NCBI RefSeq assembly: GCF_900155885.1
Contig: NZ_FTMB01000001.1
Location: 930,001 to 994,000 of the forward strand
DNA: 64,000 bases
Direction: 5' to 3'
Origin: Rhizobium sp. RU20A
GTDB lineage: Bacteria > Pseudomonadota > Alphaproteobacteria > Rhizobiales > Rhizobiaceae
The notes under the pieces are model-generated. The model saw only the letters and a program-made list of their open reading frames with translations. It ran no database searches and had not been told where the DNA came from. Positions 28,881 through 37,701 of the stretch are shown piece after piece. Made by a program: the position numbers and the translations under genes. Position 1 is the first letter of the stretch. Every line of letters begins with the position of its first letter.

Positions 28881-29255
28881 ATGTCCAACGCACAGACCAC
28901 CTCGTCCTCACGCGACAACCGTATTGATTATGTCGAGTTCAACGTGGCCGATATCGCCCGCGCCAAAGCCTTCTACGGTGCCGTTTTCGGCTGGAGCTTC
29001 GTCGATTACGGCCCGGCCTATTGCGAATTCCGCGACGGGCGGCTTGCCGGCGGCTTCACCACGACGGCACCGGTCAAGGCGACGGGTGGACCGCTGGTGA
29101 TCCTCTATACCGACGACCTCGAAGCGGCCGAGGCGCGGGTCCGCTCTGCCGGCGGCACGGTGAGCGTGCCGATCTTCGCCTTTCCGGGCGGGCGTCGCTT
29201 CCACTTCACCGATCCCGATGGCTACGAGCTCGCCGTCTGGACAGAAAACGTCTGA
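28881..29255 (+). CDS. VOC (glyoxalase/bleomycin-resistance fold) family protein
   Basis: A 124-residue single VOC domain: YVEFNVADIARAKAFYGAVFGWSF at the start and RFHFTDPDGYELAVW at the end, with the two beta-alpha-beta-beta-beta modules typical of the family. A metal site is plausible but the reaction is not identifiable. The ATG at 28881 has GGAGAG upstream; one at 28863 is less likely. It is divergent from ccoG across an FNR-type box, so oxygen control is possible. Confidence 0.85.
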   Translation: MSNAQTTSSSRDNRIDYVEFNVADIARAKAFYGAVFGWSFVDYGPAYCEFRDGRLAGGFTTTAPVKATGGPLVILYTDDLEAAEARVRSAGGTVSVPIFAFPGGRRFHFTDPDGYELAVWTENV

Positions 29256-29270
29256 CCGCAAACATGCAAA

Positions 29271-29300
29271 GAGGCCACGCAGGTTTCCCCGCGTGGCCTC
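29271..29300 (-). terminator. Terminator hairpin after ccoP
   Basis: A perfect 10-bp inverted repeat GAGGCCACGC (29271-29280) / GCGTGGCCTC (29291-29300) lies between converging ccoP and the VOC gene. Minus-strand transcripts run on into TTTGCATGTTT. Confidence 0.65.
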
Positions 29301-29321
29301 GCCGCTCCCCCGTTACGTCGA

Positions 29322-30185
29322 CTATTCGCCGCCGCCCAGCGAATGCACGAAGACGGCAAGTTGCTTGACGGTCGTATCGCCGAGGCGGGCCTGCCAGGCC
29401 GGCATCATACCGTGCTTGGGCGCACGCATCTGCGCGATGATCGCGGCCTCGCCCTTGCCCTTCAGCCAGATGGCATCGCTGAGGTTCGGCGCACCGAGAT
29501 CCCGGTTGCCCTTGGCGTCCTCGCCATGGCAGGCCGCGCAGTTCTCGGCAAAGAGCTGTTTGCCGGGTTCGACAAGCGCCGCATCCGACGGCGTTTCCGA
29601 CAGGCTCATCACGTAGGCCGCCGTCTGCTTCATCTGCTCGGGTGTCAGCATATCGATGAAGGAGGGCATTTCCGAGACGCGGGTATCGGGATCCTGCGTG
29701 TCGCGGATGCCGTGCACGAGGGTCGTGTAGATCTGATCGGCCGAACCGCCCCAGAGCCAATCGTCATCATTGAGGTTCGGATAGCCCGGCCCGCCGGCCG
29801 CACCCGTGCCATGGCACTGGGCACAGTTGACCTTGAAGGCCGAGGCGCCGGCGGCGATCGCAAACGTGCTCAGTTCGGGATCGGCGATGATCTGGTCGAC
29901 CGACGACGCGGCGATCCGGTCAAGGAGACCGGCCTGCGCCGCCTTCGCATCGGCCATTTCACTCGCCACCTCGGCACGGCTCGAATAACCGAGCAGCCCC
30001 TTGGTCGATTCCGTCAGCAGCGGGATCGAGGGATAGGCGATCGCATAGCCGATCGCCCAGATGATGGTGAGGTAGAAGGTCCACACCCACCAGCGTGGCA
30101 TCGGGTTGTTCAGTTCGCGAATGCCGTCCCACTCATGGCCGGTGGTCTCGACGCCACTGAGTTCATCCACGTGTTTCTCGGCCAT
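29322..30185 (-). CDS. ccoP: cbb3 oxidase diheme subunit CcoP (FixP)
   Basis: A 287-residue membrane-anchored cytochrome c. The helix at about residues 30-55 contains PMPRWWVWTFYLTIIWAIGYAIAYP, the diagnostic FixP anchor. Two heme c sites follow: CAQCHG and CAACHG, each with a downstream Met (SEMPSF, HGMMPAW). It passes electrons to CcoO and CcoN. The ATG at 30185 has GGAGG 7 nt upstream. The short ccoQ gene ends 2 nt before it. Confidence 0.97.
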   Translation of the reverse strand: MAEKHVDELSGVETTGHEWDGIRELNNPMPRWWVWTFYLTIIWAIGYAIAYPSIPLLTESTKGLLGYSSRAEVASEMADAKAAQAGLLDRIAASSVDQIIADPELSTFAIAAGASAFKVNCAQCHGTGAAGGPGYPNLNDDDWLWGGSADQIYTTLVHGIRDTQDPDTRVSEMPSFIDMLTPEQMKQTAAYVMSLSETPSDAALVEPGKQLFAENCAACHGEDAKGNRDLGAPNLSDAIWLKGKGEAAIIAQMRAPKHGMMPAWQARLGDTTVKQLAVFVHSLGGGE

Positions 30186-30187
30186 GA

Positions 30188-30340
30188 TCAATCCTCCTTC
30201 AGAGGGATTTCGGCGGCGTCGGCGGCTTGCTTTCCGCCGCCGGGACGCAGGGTGAAGAGGACCACGCCGGCAAAGAACAGCGTCATGGCGAGCAGGCCCC
30301 AGCTATCGGCGAAGTGCCGCATTGCAGTGTAGGTTTCCAT
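30188..30340 (-). CDS. ccoQ: cbb3 oxidase subunit CcoQ (FixQ)
   Basis: A 50-residue single-helix protein starting METYTAMRHFADSWGLLAMT, with the hydrophobic stretch LLAMTLFFAGVVLFTL and a basic, alanine-rich end. Size, sequence and position between ccoO and ccoP identify CcoQ, which stabilises the oxidase. The start ATG at 30340 and the stop at 30188 fit tightly between its neighbours. Confidence 0.95.
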   Translation of the reverse strand: METYTAMRHFADSWGLLAMTLFFAGVVLFTLRPGGGKQAADAAEIPLKED

Positions 30341-30352
30341 CGGGCGCGCTCC

Positions 30353-31084
30353 TTACCGGTATCCGGTCGCGGGATCGTAGGTGGAGAAGTCGACCAGCGT
30401 GCCGAGCATCTGGAGATAGGCGACCAGCGCATCCATCTCGGTCAGGCGCTTCGGATCGCCGTCGAAGTCGGCGATCTTCACCTTAGGATAGCGGGATTCG
30501 AGGCCGGTCGTGTCCGCATTGGGATCGACCTGTGCCTTGAGATCGGCCTCGGCATTGTCGACCATCGCCTGGTCATAAGGCACGCCGACGGTCGCGTTCG
30601 CCTTGAGGTTCGCGGCGAGGTTTTCGACCTTGAGATCGGTCGTCGCCAGGAAGCTGTAGCTTGGCATGATCGATTCCGGCACGACGGAGCGCGGCTCCGT
30701 CAGGTGCTGCACGTGCCACTCGTCCGAATAGCGCCCGCCGACACGGGCCAGATCCGGCCCCGTGCGCTTCGAGCCCCACTGGAAGGGGTGGTCGTACATG
30801 GACTCGGCGGCAAGGCTGTAATGACCGTAGCGCTCCACCTCGTCACGGAAGGGCCGGATCATCTGGCTGTGACAGACGTAGCAGCCTTCCCGGATGTAGA
30901 TGTTGCGGCCTTCCAGTTCCAGCGGCGTGTAGGGACGCATGCCTTCCACCTTCTCGATCGTGTTCTCGAGGTAGAAGAGCGGGGCGATCTCTACGATGCC
31001 GCCGATGGAGACGACCAGCAGCGAGCCGACCAGGAGGAGCGTCGCATTGCGCTCCAGGATGGCGTGTTTGTCGAGAATGGACAT
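30353..31084 (-). CDS. ccoO: cbb3 oxidase monoheme subunit CcoO (FixO)
   Basis: A 243-residue cytochrome c with an N-terminal membrane anchor ([18 protein letters not shown]). The heme site is [13 protein letters not shown], and [16 protein letters not shown] and MPSYSFL follow as in the family. It relays electrons from CcoP to CcoN. The gene sits 13 nt after ccoN and 12 nt before ccoQ. Confidence 0.97.
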   Translation of the reverse strand: MSILDKHAILERNATLLLVGSLLVVSIGGIVEIAPLFYLENTIEKVEGMRPYTPLELEGRNIYIREGCYVCHSQMIRPFRDEVERYGHYSLAAESMYDHPFQWGSKRTGPDLARVGGRYSDEWHVQHLTEPRSVVPESIMPSYSFLATTDLKVENLAANLKANATVGVPYDQAMVDNAEADLKAQVDPNADTTGLESRYPKVKIADFDGDPKRLTEMDALVAYLQMLGTLVDFSTYDPATGYR

Positions 31085-31097
31085 GGGTCATGCCCTC

Positions 31098-32729
31098 CTA
31101 TTCTGCCGGCTGGAGAACCGGCTGGGCGCCCGGAATGGGGGCTTCCTGCCGTTCGTGGCCGAGGATGGTCATCAGGATGTTCCAGGCCATGATCAGCCCG
31201 CCGGCGAGATACATGGCGCCGCCGACAGCACGCAGCACGTAGTAGGGATGCAGCGCTGCCACCGATTCTGCGAAGGAGTAGACCAGGAAGCCCTGATCGT
31301 CGTATTCGCGCCACATCAGGCCCTGCTGGATACCGGCGACCCACATGACGGCGGCGTAGACGACGATGCCGAGCGTGGCGAGCCAGAAGTGCCAGTTGAC
31401 GAGACGCAGGCTGTAGAGGCGGTTGCGGTTCCACAGTTTCGGCGTGAGATAGTAGACCGCGCCGAAGGTGATCATGCCGACCCAGCCGAGCGCACCCGAA
31501 TGCACATGGCCGATCGTCCAGTCCGTATAGTGGCTGAGCGAGTTGACCGCCTTGATCGACATCATCGGCCCTTCGAAGGTCGACATGCCGTAGAAGGCGA
31601 CGGCCATGACCATCATGCGGATGATCGGGTCGGTGCGGATCTTGTCCCAAGCGCCCGAGAGCGTCATCAGGCCGTTGATCATGCCGCCCCAGGAGGGCAT
31701 CCACAGCATGATCGAGAATACCATGCCGAGCGTCTGCGCCCAGTCCGGCAGCGCCGTATAGTGCAGGTGGTGCGGGCCGGCCCAGATATACATGAAGATC
31801 AGCGCCCAGAAGTGGATGATCGACAGCCGGTAGGAATAGACCGGGCGGTTGGCCTGCTTGGGAATGAAGTAATACATCATGCCGAGGAAGCCGGCGGTCA
31901 GGAAGAAGCCCACCGCATTGTGGCCGTACCACCACTGCGTCAACGCGTCCTGCACGCCCGAGAAGACCGAGTAGCTCTTCACGCCGAGGAAGGAGACCGG
32001 CATCGCCAGATTGTTGACGATGTGCAGCATGGCGATCGTCACGATAAAGGCGAGGTAGAACCAGTTCGCCACATAGATATGCGGCTCCTTGCGCAGGATG
32101 ATCGTGCCGAGGAACGCCAGCAGATAGGCGACCCAGACGACCGTCAGCCACAGGTCCACATACCATTCCGGCTCGGCATATTCGCGCCCCTGCGTGATGC
32201 CGAGCAGATAGCCGGTGGCGGCCATGACGATGAAAAGCTGATAGCCCCAGAACACGAACCAGCCGAGCGTGTCGCCGCCGAACAGGCGAGCGCGGGAGGT
32301 GCGCTGCACGACGTAGAAAGAGGTCGCGATCAAGGCGTTGCCACCAAACGCGAAGATGACCGCCGAGGTGTGGAGCGGACGCATGCGGCCGAAGTTGAAG
32401 AACGGCTCGATGTTGAGGTCCGGATAGGCAAGCTGCAGCGCCACGACGACGCCGACCAGGAACCCCACGACGCCCCAGAAGGTGGTGGCAATGACGCCGT
32501 ATTTGACGACCGTGTCGAAATATTCGGTGCGACGGTCGGCGCCGGCCCCGTGGGAAGCGGAGGCCGGCACGAAACTCACCCGGCGCAGCAGGATCACCGT
32601 CGCGACGAGGAGCGTGAAGAAGAGAACCCACATATGGGCCTGGAAAAGCGCATCCTGGGCAAAGCCGGCGCCCAGCAATGCCAAGAACGCCCCAATGCCC
32701 ACGACGGCGGTTTCGGTACTGTATTTCAT
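31098..32729 (-). CDS. ccoN: cbb3 oxidase catalytic subunit CcoN (FixN)
   Basis: Subunit I of the high-affinity cbb3 terminal oxidase, which reduces oxygen at low concentration and pumps protons. The 543 residues form about twelve helices. Heme and copper ligand regions are visible: [18 protein letters not shown], the CuB pair in [15 protein letters not shown] and the two His in [12 protein letters not shown]. The ATG at 32729 follows a GGGGGA site. It is the first gene of ccoNOQP, with an ideal anaerobox about 105 nt upstream. Confidence 0.97.
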   Translation of the reverse strand: MKYSTETAVVGIGAFLALLGAGFAQDALFQAHMWVLFFTLLVATVILLRRVSFVPASASHGAGADRRTEYFDTVVKYGVIATTFWGVVGFLVGVVVALQLAYPDLNIEPFFNFGRMRPLHTSAVIFAFGGNALIATSFYVVQRTSRARLFGGDTLGWFVFWGYQLFIVMAATGYLLGITQGREYAEPEWYVDLWLTVVWVAYLLAFLGTIILRKEPHIYVANWFYLAFIVTIAMLHIVNNLAMPVSFLGVKSYSVFSGVQDALTQWWYGHNAVGFFLTAGFLGMMYYFIPKQANRPVYSYRLSIIHFWALIFMYIWAGPHHLHYTALPDWAQTLGMVFSIMLWMPSWGGMINGLMTLSGAWDKIRTDPIIRMMVMAVAFYGMSTFEGPMMSIKAVNSLSHYTDWTIGHVHSGALGWVGMITFGAVYYLTPKLWNRNRLYSLRLVNWHFWLATLGIVVYAAVMWVAGIQQGLMWREYDDQGFLVYSFAESVAALHPYYVLRAVGGAMYLAGGLIMAWNILMTILGHERQEAPIPGAQPVLQPAE

Positions 32730-32833
32730 CGTTGGGTCCCCCAACTGATTTTGCGGATTGCCCCGGGCTGCCGCTTGATGCGGCGAGTCCCGTTCGGCTG
32801 CCTGAGACTTGTCAGATCGGGGGAAAAGCAACC

Positions 32834-32847
32834 TTGATTCAGATCAA
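32834..32847. promoter_or_regulatory. FNR/FixK anaerobox upstream of ccoN
   Basis: TTGATTCAGATCAA matches the consensus TTGAT-N4-ATCAA perfectly. It is 105-118 nt upstream of ccoN and about 100 nt upstream of the divergent hemerythrin-like gene, so it could serve both. Confidence 0.88.
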
Positions 32848-32947
32848 GGCTTCGCCGGGCATATGAGAGGAGAGTGAACCTCTGATCTTTGACTCACCCG
32901 GCCAGGCCGGCGGCAGGAGTGCCGACACCAAAAGCGGAGGACACGCC

Positions 32948-33466
32948 GTGGCAAGCTTCAACGCACCCGCAGGAACGCCCCATGCACCAGCCGCCATCGG
33001 CGGGCCGCCGGCTCTCTCGCTCACGGAAAGCCTGAAACAGCTCGACGATATCCATCGCGAAAAGCTGGCCGTTTGCGATCAACTGGAAGCGATCGCCGAC
33101 AGCCTGCCCTCCGACGTCAATCGGCAACGCTGTCTTTATGCGGCAAAGGCGATCGCGCAGGTCGTGCGTGCGGCGCATCGTTTTGAGGAAACAACGATAT
33201 TCCCGGCCATCGCCTCTCACTTTCCGGATGTCCCGCATCTGGAAAGCACCCTGCGGCGCCTGCAGTTCGAACACTGCGAGGACGAAGGCTTTGCCGATGA
33301 GCTCTCCGATGCCCTGCACAGGCTCGCCGCCGCCGATCCGCGCGTTCATCCCGAAACGATCGGCTACATGCTGCGGGGTTTTTTCACGACGGTACGCCGC
33401 CACATCGCCTTCGAGCGCGAACACCTGATCGGCGCCGTCAACGGCTCGGCACAGATGAACCCGTGA
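32948..33466 (+). CDS. Hemerythrin HHE-domain protein
   Basis: A 172-residue four-helix protein with candidate diiron ligands in the HHE pattern: His in DDIHREK, HRFEE, FEHCEDE and RRHIAFERE. Such proteins bind oxygen or nitric oxide, or protect or sense iron-sulfur chemistry. The GTG at 32948 has GGAGG 7 nt upstream. It is divergent from ccoN across a perfect anaerobox, so low-oxygen induction is likely. The first 25 residues are Ala/Pro-rich and probably flexible. Confidence 0.8.
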   Translation: MASFNAPAGTPHAPAAIGGPPALSLTESLKQLDDIHREKLAVCDQLEAIADSLPSDVNRQRCLYAAKAIAQVVRAAHRFEETTIFPAIASHFPDVPHLESTLRRLQFEHCEDEGFADELSDALHRLAAADPRVHPETIGYMLRGFFTTVRRHIAFEREHLIGAVNGSAQMNP

Positions 33467-33499
33467 CAGGCCCATCCGTTCGGACAGAATGGATGCACG

Positions 33500-34207
33500 T
33501 CAGGCTGCGATCGAGCGCCGGCGGTCGGCCGTTTCCTGGAGAATGAGAATCGCGCCGATCAGCTTGCCCGCACCGGAATAGCAGGGCGTCATGCGGCATC
33601 GCACGACGATGGTGCGGCCATCCTGTGTCTTGGTGAAACTGTATTCGACCACCTCGCCGGCAAAGCAGGCATCGAGCTTTGCCTTGACCCGCTGTTCGAA
33701 CCGCTGGATGCCGATGAATTCCACGATATGCCGGCCGATGAGGTCCATGGGCCGCTGATCGAGATAGGCCGCGTTGGCCGGATTGGAATAAAGATACCGG
33801 TAATCGGTCGTCACCACGGCGATCCGGTCGGGCATCGCATCGAGAATGGCCTCGTTGAGATAGGTTTCCTGCGATAATGGGTTCGGCCGAAGTGTCTCGG
33901 GCAAGCGAATACCGTATCGCTCCTTCGCCGCCATGTCGGTGTCGAAATAGCGCTGGGCAAGTTGCGAGAGCAGCTCGCTGTTGCGCGTCACGCAGGCGAA
34001 ATCCTGCGCCTCGGCCTTCATCAGCGACGTGAAGAATTCGAATTGCAGCCGCGCATCTTCGAAACCATCGGCCTCGATCTCGTGAATGGCCTTGATGAGG
34101 TCGTCCAGTTCGCGATCGAGACTATCGACCAAAGCATCGTTGGAGGACTCGACAGCCTGCTGCAACTGCGCGTGCTTCAACCAGAAGCGATCAACAAGGT
34201 CCCTCAA
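33500..34207 (-). CDS. PAS-domain protein, possible sensor
   Basis: A 235-residue soluble protein. The first half is helical (FWLKHAQLQQAVESSNDALVDSLDRELDDLI). The second half is a PAS domain: ILDAMPDRIAVVTTDYRYLYSNPANAAYLDQ, then LIGRHIVEFIG and a C-terminal strand (GAGKLIGAILILQE). No kinase, GGDEF or DNA-binding domain is present, so it must act through a partner. The TTG at 34207 is chosen because AGGGG lies a few bases upstream; a GTG at 34252 is the alternative. It lies close to the hemerythrin gene, which converges on it. Confidence 0.7.
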   Translation of the reverse strand: MRDLVDRFWLKHAQLQQAVESSNDALVDSLDRELDDLIKAIHEIEADGFEDARLQFEFFTSLMKAEAQDFACVTRNSELLSQLAQRYFDTDMAAKERYGIRLPETLRPNPLSQETYLNEAILDAMPDRIAVVTTDYRYLYSNPANAAYLDQRPMDLIGRHIVEFIGIQRFEQRVKAKLDACFAGEVVEYSFTKTQDGRTIVVRCRMTPCYSGAGKLIGAILILQETADRRRSIAA

Positions 34208-34401
34208 GCATCCCCTCCATGCACGAAAAGCCGGTCGGCGCTGTCGCCCCACACAAAAAGACAGCCGACCCGTCTGCCTGCGAATCAGTCTACAATCTAT
34301 AATCGAAACAAGGCCATCTGTGGTAACGATACCTGCCCCGCGACGAAAAATAAATGCCCAAATTCAGGCAGTCCGATGACCAACCATCGCTGGCAGCCTG
34401 A

Positions 34402-35334
34402 TCACAGCGAGCGCTTGATGTTCCAGCGGTCATGGTACCACAGCCATTGGCCGGGATATTCCCGCACCCAGCTTTCGACCTTGTCGTTGAGAACCTGCGC
34501 CGTTGCATTCACGTCCACGCTGCCATCGGCCTTGCGGGGAATGGCGATGGCCGGCTCGAGCTCCAACCGGTAGCGATTGTCCGGCAGGCGGATGCAGCGG
34601 GCCGGAAACACATCGCAGTTGAACTGCCGCACCAGCTTGGCCAGCAGCGGATTGGTCTGTACATCGCGGCCGAAGAAGGTGGTCTTGACGCCCTTGTGGA
34701 ACTTCTGATCGACGAGAACGCCGACGCCCCCGCCCCGCTCCAGCTGACGGGCAAGCGTGAAGGACGAACCGGCATGGGAGGGCACCAGGCGGCCCATCCT
34801 CTTCTTGCGGAAGTCGAAGATCTTCTTGGCGATGTAGGGATTGTTCGGTGGACGAAACAGCACCGTCACATCCAGGCCGAAGGCCGAACCCGCCACGGGG
34901 AGCAACTCGAAGTTGCCCGAATGCGCAGTGAACACGATGAAAGGGCGTGGATTGTCGCGCAGATCGAGGAAGCTCTCGATGCCGGAGACTTCGATCCGCC
35001 CCGGCGCCGTCTGCTCGGGATCGAAATCGAACAGCGTATCGAGGAACACATATTCGGCCGCCATGCGGCCGATATTTCCCCAGCTCTCCAGCGCGATCGC
35101 CTCACGCTCGGCCTCGGATTTTTCCGGATAGGCGTTGCGCAGGTTGGTCAGCGTCAGGTGATGACGCTTCCTGAGCTTCGGCCCGATCCAGCGCGCGAAG
35201 CGATCGGCAAAGCGGATGGCCGGATCGGCCGGAAAGAGCTTCATCACGGCAAGCGGCAGGAACGCCACCTGGGCGTTGAACCACTGGCGGAAGTTCTCCA
35301 CCGCCAGCACCATGCGTGTGATCAGCATCTTCAT
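34402..35334 (-). CDS. lpxXL: Very long chain acyltransferase for lipid A, LpxXL
   Basis: A 310-residue LpxL/HtrB-family acyltransferase. It has a short N-terminal membrane segment, then HSGNFELLP with the catalytic H(x4)-type site, FRPPNNPY, VLVDQKFHKGV and the C-terminal EYPGQWLWYHDRW. In Rhizobium, LpxXL adds the 27-hydroxyoctacosanoyl chain carried by AcpXL to lipid A. Assignment to LpxXL and not LpxL rests on its place as last gene of the acpXL cluster. Its ATG at 35334 is 5 nt after the adh stop. Confidence 0.93.
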   Translation of the reverse strand: MKMLITRMVLAVENFRQWFNAQVAFLPLAVMKLFPADPAIRFADRFARWIGPKLRKRHHLTLTNLRNAYPEKSEAEREAIALESWGNIGRMAAEYVFLDTLFDFDPEQTAPGRIEVSGIESFLDLRDNPRPFIVFTAHSGNFELLPVAGSAFGLDVTVLFRPPNNPYIAKKIFDFRKKRMGRLVPSHAGSSFTLARQLERGGGVGVLVDQKFHKGVKTTFFGRDVQTNPLLAKLVRQFNCDVFPARCIRLPDNRYRLELEPAIAIPRKADGSVDVNATAQVLNDKVESWVREYPGQWLWYHDRWNIKRSL

Positions 35335-35339
35335 CGGCG

Positions 35340-36368
35340 TCAGTCGAGCCTCAGCACGATCTTGCCGAACACCTGCCGCCCTTCCATGCGCTCCAGCGCC
35401 TTGTCGATATCGGCAAAGGTGACTTCGGTGTCGATGACGGGGTGAACCAGCCCACGCGCCATCTTCTGCATGGCGTTGGCCATGTTCTCCATGCGGCAGC
35501 CGAAGGACCCCAGGAGCTTCAGTTGCTGCTGGAACAGCATCATCAGGTTCATGTCCGTCGAGACACCCGAGGTCGACCCGCAGGTGACCAGACGTCCGCC
35601 GCGCTTCAGCACCAGCATGGAGCCCGCCCAGGTATCCTTGCCGACATGTTCGAAGACGACGTCGACGCCCTTCTTCTTGGTCAGCTTGCGCACCACGCCC
35701 TCGAAGCGGTCGGTGCGGTAGTTGATGACGTGATCGGCGCCGAGCGCCTTGGCCTTCTCGATCTTGTCGTCCGAGCCGACGGTGGTGATCACGGTGCAGC
35801 CGATCTTCTTGGCAAGCTGGATCGCCGCCGTGCCGATGCCGGAGCCGCCGGCATGCACGAGGATCGTCTCGCCGGGCTCGAGCTTGGCATTGTCGAACAG
35901 CATGTGCTCGACGGTGCCGAAGGTCACCGGTGCGACGGCGGCGGCAACGGCATCGACGCCGGGCGGCGCCGGAACCAGCAGGCGGGCCGGCAGGTTGACT
36001 TTCTCCTGCGCGAAGCCGTCGAGGTGGAAGCCATGCACGCCGCCGACATGTTCGCACAGATTGTCGCGCCCCTCGCGGCAGGGACGGCAAAGGCCGCAGG
36101 TCCGCGCGCCGTAGATCGAGACGAGTTGCCCCGGAAGCACATTGGAAACGCCAGGACCGATCTGGTCAACGACGCCGGAGGCCTCCGCACCGATGACCAG
36201 CGGCATTTTCCTCTTGGCGAACGCCATGCCGCGCCAGCCCCACACGTCGATATGGTTGAGCGCCACCGCCTTGACCCGTAGCGTCACCTCGCCCGGACCG
36301 GGAGCTTCGGGCTCCGGCAGGTCGGTGATCTCAAGCTTGCGGTCGTCGATGAGCTGCAATGCGCGCAT
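35340..36368 (-). CDS. adh2XL: Zinc-type alcohol dehydrogenase-like oxidoreductase of the AcpXL cluster
   Basis: A 342-residue medium-chain dehydrogenase/reductase. It has the GroES-like start, a structural-zinc loop (CGLCRPCREGRDNLC), and the NAD(P)-binding motif VHAGGSGIGTAAIQLAKKIG. In the known rhizobial cluster this gene (adh2XL) lies just before lpxXL and takes part in making the very long hydroxy fatty acid, although its exact step is not established. Neighbours on both sides fit that cluster. Confidence 0.9.
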   Translation of the reverse strand: MRALQLIDDRKLEITDLPEPEAPGPGEVTLRVKAVALNHIDVWGWRGMAFAKRKMPLVIGAEASGVVDQIGPGVSNVLPGQLVSIYGARTCGLCRPCREGRDNLCEHVGGVHGFHLDGFAQEKVNLPARLLVPAPPGVDAVAAAVAPVTFGTVEHMLFDNAKLEPGETILVHAGGSGIGTAAIQLAKKIGCTVITTVGSDDKIEKAKALGADHVINYRTDRFEGVVRKLTKKKGVDVVFEHVGKDTWAGSMLVLKRGGRLVTCGSTSGVSTDMNLMMLFQQQLKLLGSFGCRMENMANAMQKMARGLVHPVIDTEVTFADIDKALERMEGRQVFGKIVLRLD

Positions 36369-36411
36369 GGTCTTGTCCTTGTTTCAGTCGTCCCGCGTCA
36401 GGCTGGCGATC

Positions 36412-37695
36412 TCAGGCCGGCTCGCGCATCATGACGAGGCTGGCATTCTGGCCGCCGAAGCCGAACGAGTTGGAAAGCACGGCCGAAACGCTGGCCTCGC
36501 GCTTCACATTCGGCACGACGTCGAGCTCGATGGCGGGGTCCGGATTGGTGTAGTTGATGGTCGGCGGCAGCGTGCCGGTCAGCATGGTCTGCAGCGAGAA
36601 GACGGCCTCCACCGCGCCGGCCGCCGTCAGCGTGTGGCCGATCATCGACTTGTTGGAGGAGACGGGAATGGCCTTCAGCCGCTCTCCGAAGACCGAGAGC
36701 ATGGCGCCATATTCCATCTTGTCGTTTTCCGGCGTCGAGGTGCCATGGGCATTGATGTAGCCGATGGCGGTCTCGTCGATCCCGGCATCTTCGAGCGCTG
36801 CGCGGATCGTCGCGATTGCGGGGCCACCGTCCGGCGAAGAGCGCGTGCGGTGGAAGCTGTCGGCCTTCTCGCCGCAACCCTTCATGATGCCGAGCACCGT
36901 CGCACCACGGGCCAGCGCCGATTCCAGCGATTCGAGCACCAGCGTCGCCGCCCCTTCCGCGATGACGAAGCCGTCGCGATCCTTGGTGAAGGGCTTGGAA
37001 GCCTTTTCCGGCGGGTCGTTCTGGGTCGAAAGCGCCGAGAGCAGCGAAAAGCGGATCAGCGCCTCCGCGCTCACTGAGCCATCCGTCGCCACCGTCAGCG
37101 CACGCGTCGTGCGACCCTGACGGATCGCCTCGACGCCGAGCTGGATGGCGGTGGCACCCGAAGCGCAGGCGGTCGAGAGCGTCACCGGCAGGCCGCGCGT
37201 GCCGAACCGGTCGGCGAGGCGCTCGGAGATTGCGCCGAACAAGACGGCCTCGTGGAAGACCGGATCGGGCCGCTCGCGAAGCGCGGCGAGGAAGCGGTTA
37301 TAGGCGTCGCCCGGCCGCTCGGACGGCTTGGCGCGGTCGGCAAGCGCAAAGCGCGCATTCCATTCCGGTTCGATCGGCGGCGCCGCGAGAAAGAGCGGGC
37401 CACCGAAATCGCCGGAGAGACCCGCCTGCGCCAGCGCCTCGATCGTCGTTTCCCGCGCCATGGCATAGGAACGCTCGACAGCGTTTTCAGCCGGCAGGTC
37501 GATGAAATCCACCGTGCCGCAGATGCGGGTGGAGAGCCCCTCCGTCGGGAAGCGGGTGATCTTGTGGATGCCGGAGACGCCTCCGGTCAGCGCGGCCCAG
37601 TTATCGACAAGCCCCTGCCCCAGCGAGGTGATGACGCCCATGCCGGTCACGGCGACGATCGGGCGCCCGAGATGATCGGTAAACTTCGTGCTCAT
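36412..37695 (-). CDS. fabF1XL: Beta-ketoacyl-ACP synthase, catalytic partner (FabF1XL)
   Basis: A 427-residue KAS II-type condensing enzyme. The full triad is visible: the nucleophile in STACASGATAIQLG, the first His in NAHGTSTPEND and the second His in SMIGHTLTAAG. It should elongate the acyl chain on AcpXL. The ATG at 37695 lies 6 nt past the fabF2XL stop. It is the active member of an apparent KS pair, since its neighbour lacks the nucleophile. Confidence 0.93.
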   Translation of the reverse strand: MSTKFTDHLGRPIVAVTGMGVITSLGQGLVDNWAALTGGVSGIHKITRFPTEGLSTRICGTVDFIDLPAENAVERSYAMARETTIEALAQAGLSGDFGGPLFLAAPPIEPEWNARFALADRAKPSERPGDAYNRFLAALRERPDPVFHEAVLFGAISERLADRFGTRGLPVTLSTACASGATAIQLGVEAIRQGRTTRALTVATDGSVSAEALIRFSLLSALSTQNDPPEKASKPFTKDRDGFVIAEGAATLVLESLESALARGATVLGIMKGCGEKADSFHRTRSSPDGGPAIATIRAALEDAGIDETAIGYINAHGTSTPENDKMEYGAMLSVFGERLKAIPVSSNKSMIGHTLTAAGAVEAVFSLQTMLTGTLPPTINYTNPDPAIELDVVPNVKREASVSAVLSNSFGFGGQNASLVMMREPA

Positions 37696-37701
37696 CGCGA
37701 C

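Noticed and set aside
27160-29100. Long plus-strand frame opposite ccoG
   Set aside because: It has no domain, and it runs across the promoter region and into the VOC gene in another frame.
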